DNA from: Candidatus Bathyarchaeota archaeon
GTDB lineage: Archaea > Thermoproteota > Bathyarchaeia > EX4484-135 > B24-G1
Assembly: GCA_003662535.1 (NCBI GenBank)
Contig: QMYG01000054.1
Location: 1-5,294, forward strand
Length of the DNA: 5,294 nt
Reading direction: 5' to 3'
The notes under the pieces were generated by a model, which had not been told where the DNA came from, did no database searches, and saw only the letters and a program-made list of their open reading frames with translations. The translations under genes and the position numbers were made by a program. Position 1 is the first letter of the stretch, and the number at the start of each line of letters is the position of its first letter. This document shows positions 4,612 through 5,294 of this stretch, piece by piece.

Positions 4612-5294
4612 ATGGCCGAGGTGGAGCTTCTCAAGGAGCCCGAACTCAACGAGGCTCTGGAGGCTTTACGCAGGGGCCTCGCTAAGAGGCTCGTCATACT
4701 GATAATTGGTTGCTGCAACGTCCACTACAAGGGTAGGGCAAGTTCTAAGCTTGAACCCGGAGACCGCATCGTCCTCATTAAAGAAGACGGCTCGCTCCAA
4801 GTCCACAGGCCCTACGGATACGAACCCGTGAACTGGCAGCCGCCCGGATGCGTATTCCATACGGAGCTGCACGAGGAGGGCCTAAGGCTTGTGGCGGTGA
4901 GGCACACGCCTAAGGAGCATGTGCGGATAACCTTCAGCAAAATCCACCTACTCACACTGCTAAACTTGGTAGACTCAGGGGCCTTTGCCCTTCATGCAAC
5001 CGAGGAGGACATGCAGAGGGCGATTCTGCTGGAGCCGAGCCTGATAGAGCCCGGCCTAAAGCCGATAACCTACGAGAAGCGTGTGGAGCCCGGCTTCGTA
5101 GACATTTACGCTAGGGATAGGGAGGGGAGGCTCGTCGTCATAGAGATAAAGCGGAAGACCGCTGGGAGGGACGCTGTTCTTCAGCTTCACAAATACGTGC
5201 AGAGCCTAAAAAAGGAGGCGAAAACTCCAGTAAGGGGGATTTTAGTCGCTCCTAAGCTGGCTAAGGGCGCCCAGAAGCTTCTGGTAAGCCTGAA
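4612..5294 (+). CDS. nucS: NucS/EndoMS mismatch-specific endonuclease, C-terminus outside window
   Basis: This is the archaeal NucS/EndoMS nuclease, which cuts both strands at mismatches, also acts on branched or flapped DNA, and works with the PCNA clamp in DNA repair. About 227 codons are visible, and the family is usually somewhat longer, so only the last part is missing, including any C-terminal PCNA-binding motif. The N-terminal DNA-binding domain has VHYKGRASSKLEPGDRIV (37-54) with Arg42, and HRPYGYEPVNWQPPG (65-79) with Trp75, the base-stacking residue. The C-terminal RecB-like nuclease core has GFVDIYARD (Asp164), VIEIKRK (Glu178, Lys180) and AVLQLHKYV (Gln191, Tyr195), a complete catalytic set. 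The gene diverges from the Lrp-like regulator across a 138-141 base promoter region. Its neighbours suggest no other repair function, so it is probably an independent transcription unit. Confidence 0.95.
   Translation, partial: MAEVELLKEPELNEALEALRRGLAKRLVILIIGCCNVHYKGRASSKLEPGDRIVLIKEDGSLQVHRPYGYEPVNWQPPGCVFHTELHEEGLRLVAVRHTPKEHVRITFSKIHLLTLLNLVDSGAFALHATEEDMQRAILLEPSLIEPGLKPITYEKRVEPGFVDIYARDREGRLVVIEIKRKTAGRDAVLQLHKYVQSLKKEAKTPVRGILVAPKLAKGAQKLLVSL

Overview
The window looks like part of a chromosome from a thermophilic archaeon, probably of the Thermoproteota/TACK side. The pointers are a NucS/EndoMS-type nuclease, archaeal KaiC-like RecA-fold ATPases, an Lrp/AsnC regulator behind a TATA box placed for a leaderless transcript, heavy use of AGG/AGA arginine and ATA isoleucine codons, and purine-rich Shine-Dalgarno sites. 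No rRNA, tRNA, CRISPR array or insertion sequence is visible. The lineage is an inference, since no marker gene fixes it.

Layout. The left part (1-1493) is a minus-strand pair: a short TPR/SNAP-like helical repeat protein, then, three bases later, a PelF-like GT4 glycosyltransferase that runs off the left edge. A short AT-rich divergent region (1494-1586) separates it from a compact plus-strand cassette (1587-3896) of three genes with gaps of 14 and 4 bases: an intact KaiC-like ATPase, a fusion of a degenerate KaiC-like domain to an MglA/Arf-like small GTPase, and a Roadblock/LC7 (MglB-like) protein. The last of these overlaps by 8 bp, tail to tail, with a minus-strand Lrp/AsnC-family regulator (3889-4470). 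A second divergent region (4471-4611) holds the lrp promoter and a candidate nucS promoter with an inverted repeat around it. A plus-strand nucS gene then runs off the right edge, probably missing only its last few dozen codons.

How the genes may work together. The central cassette is the most interesting part. In bacteria, Roadblock proteins such as MglB act on MglA-type GTPases as GAPs or scaffolds. Here the GTPase is joined covalently to a RecA-fold domain that has lost its Walker A lysine and the catalytic glutamate pair, and it sits beside a KaiC-like protein that keeps its Walker motifs. A reasonable model is a two-nucleotide switch: the active KaiC-like ATPase pairs with the pseudo-ATPase half of the fusion, and the Roadblock protein controls or reads out the GTPase half. 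The divergent TPR protein and glycosyltransferase may be outputs at the cell surface, or simply neighbours. None of these interactions is proved by the sequence.
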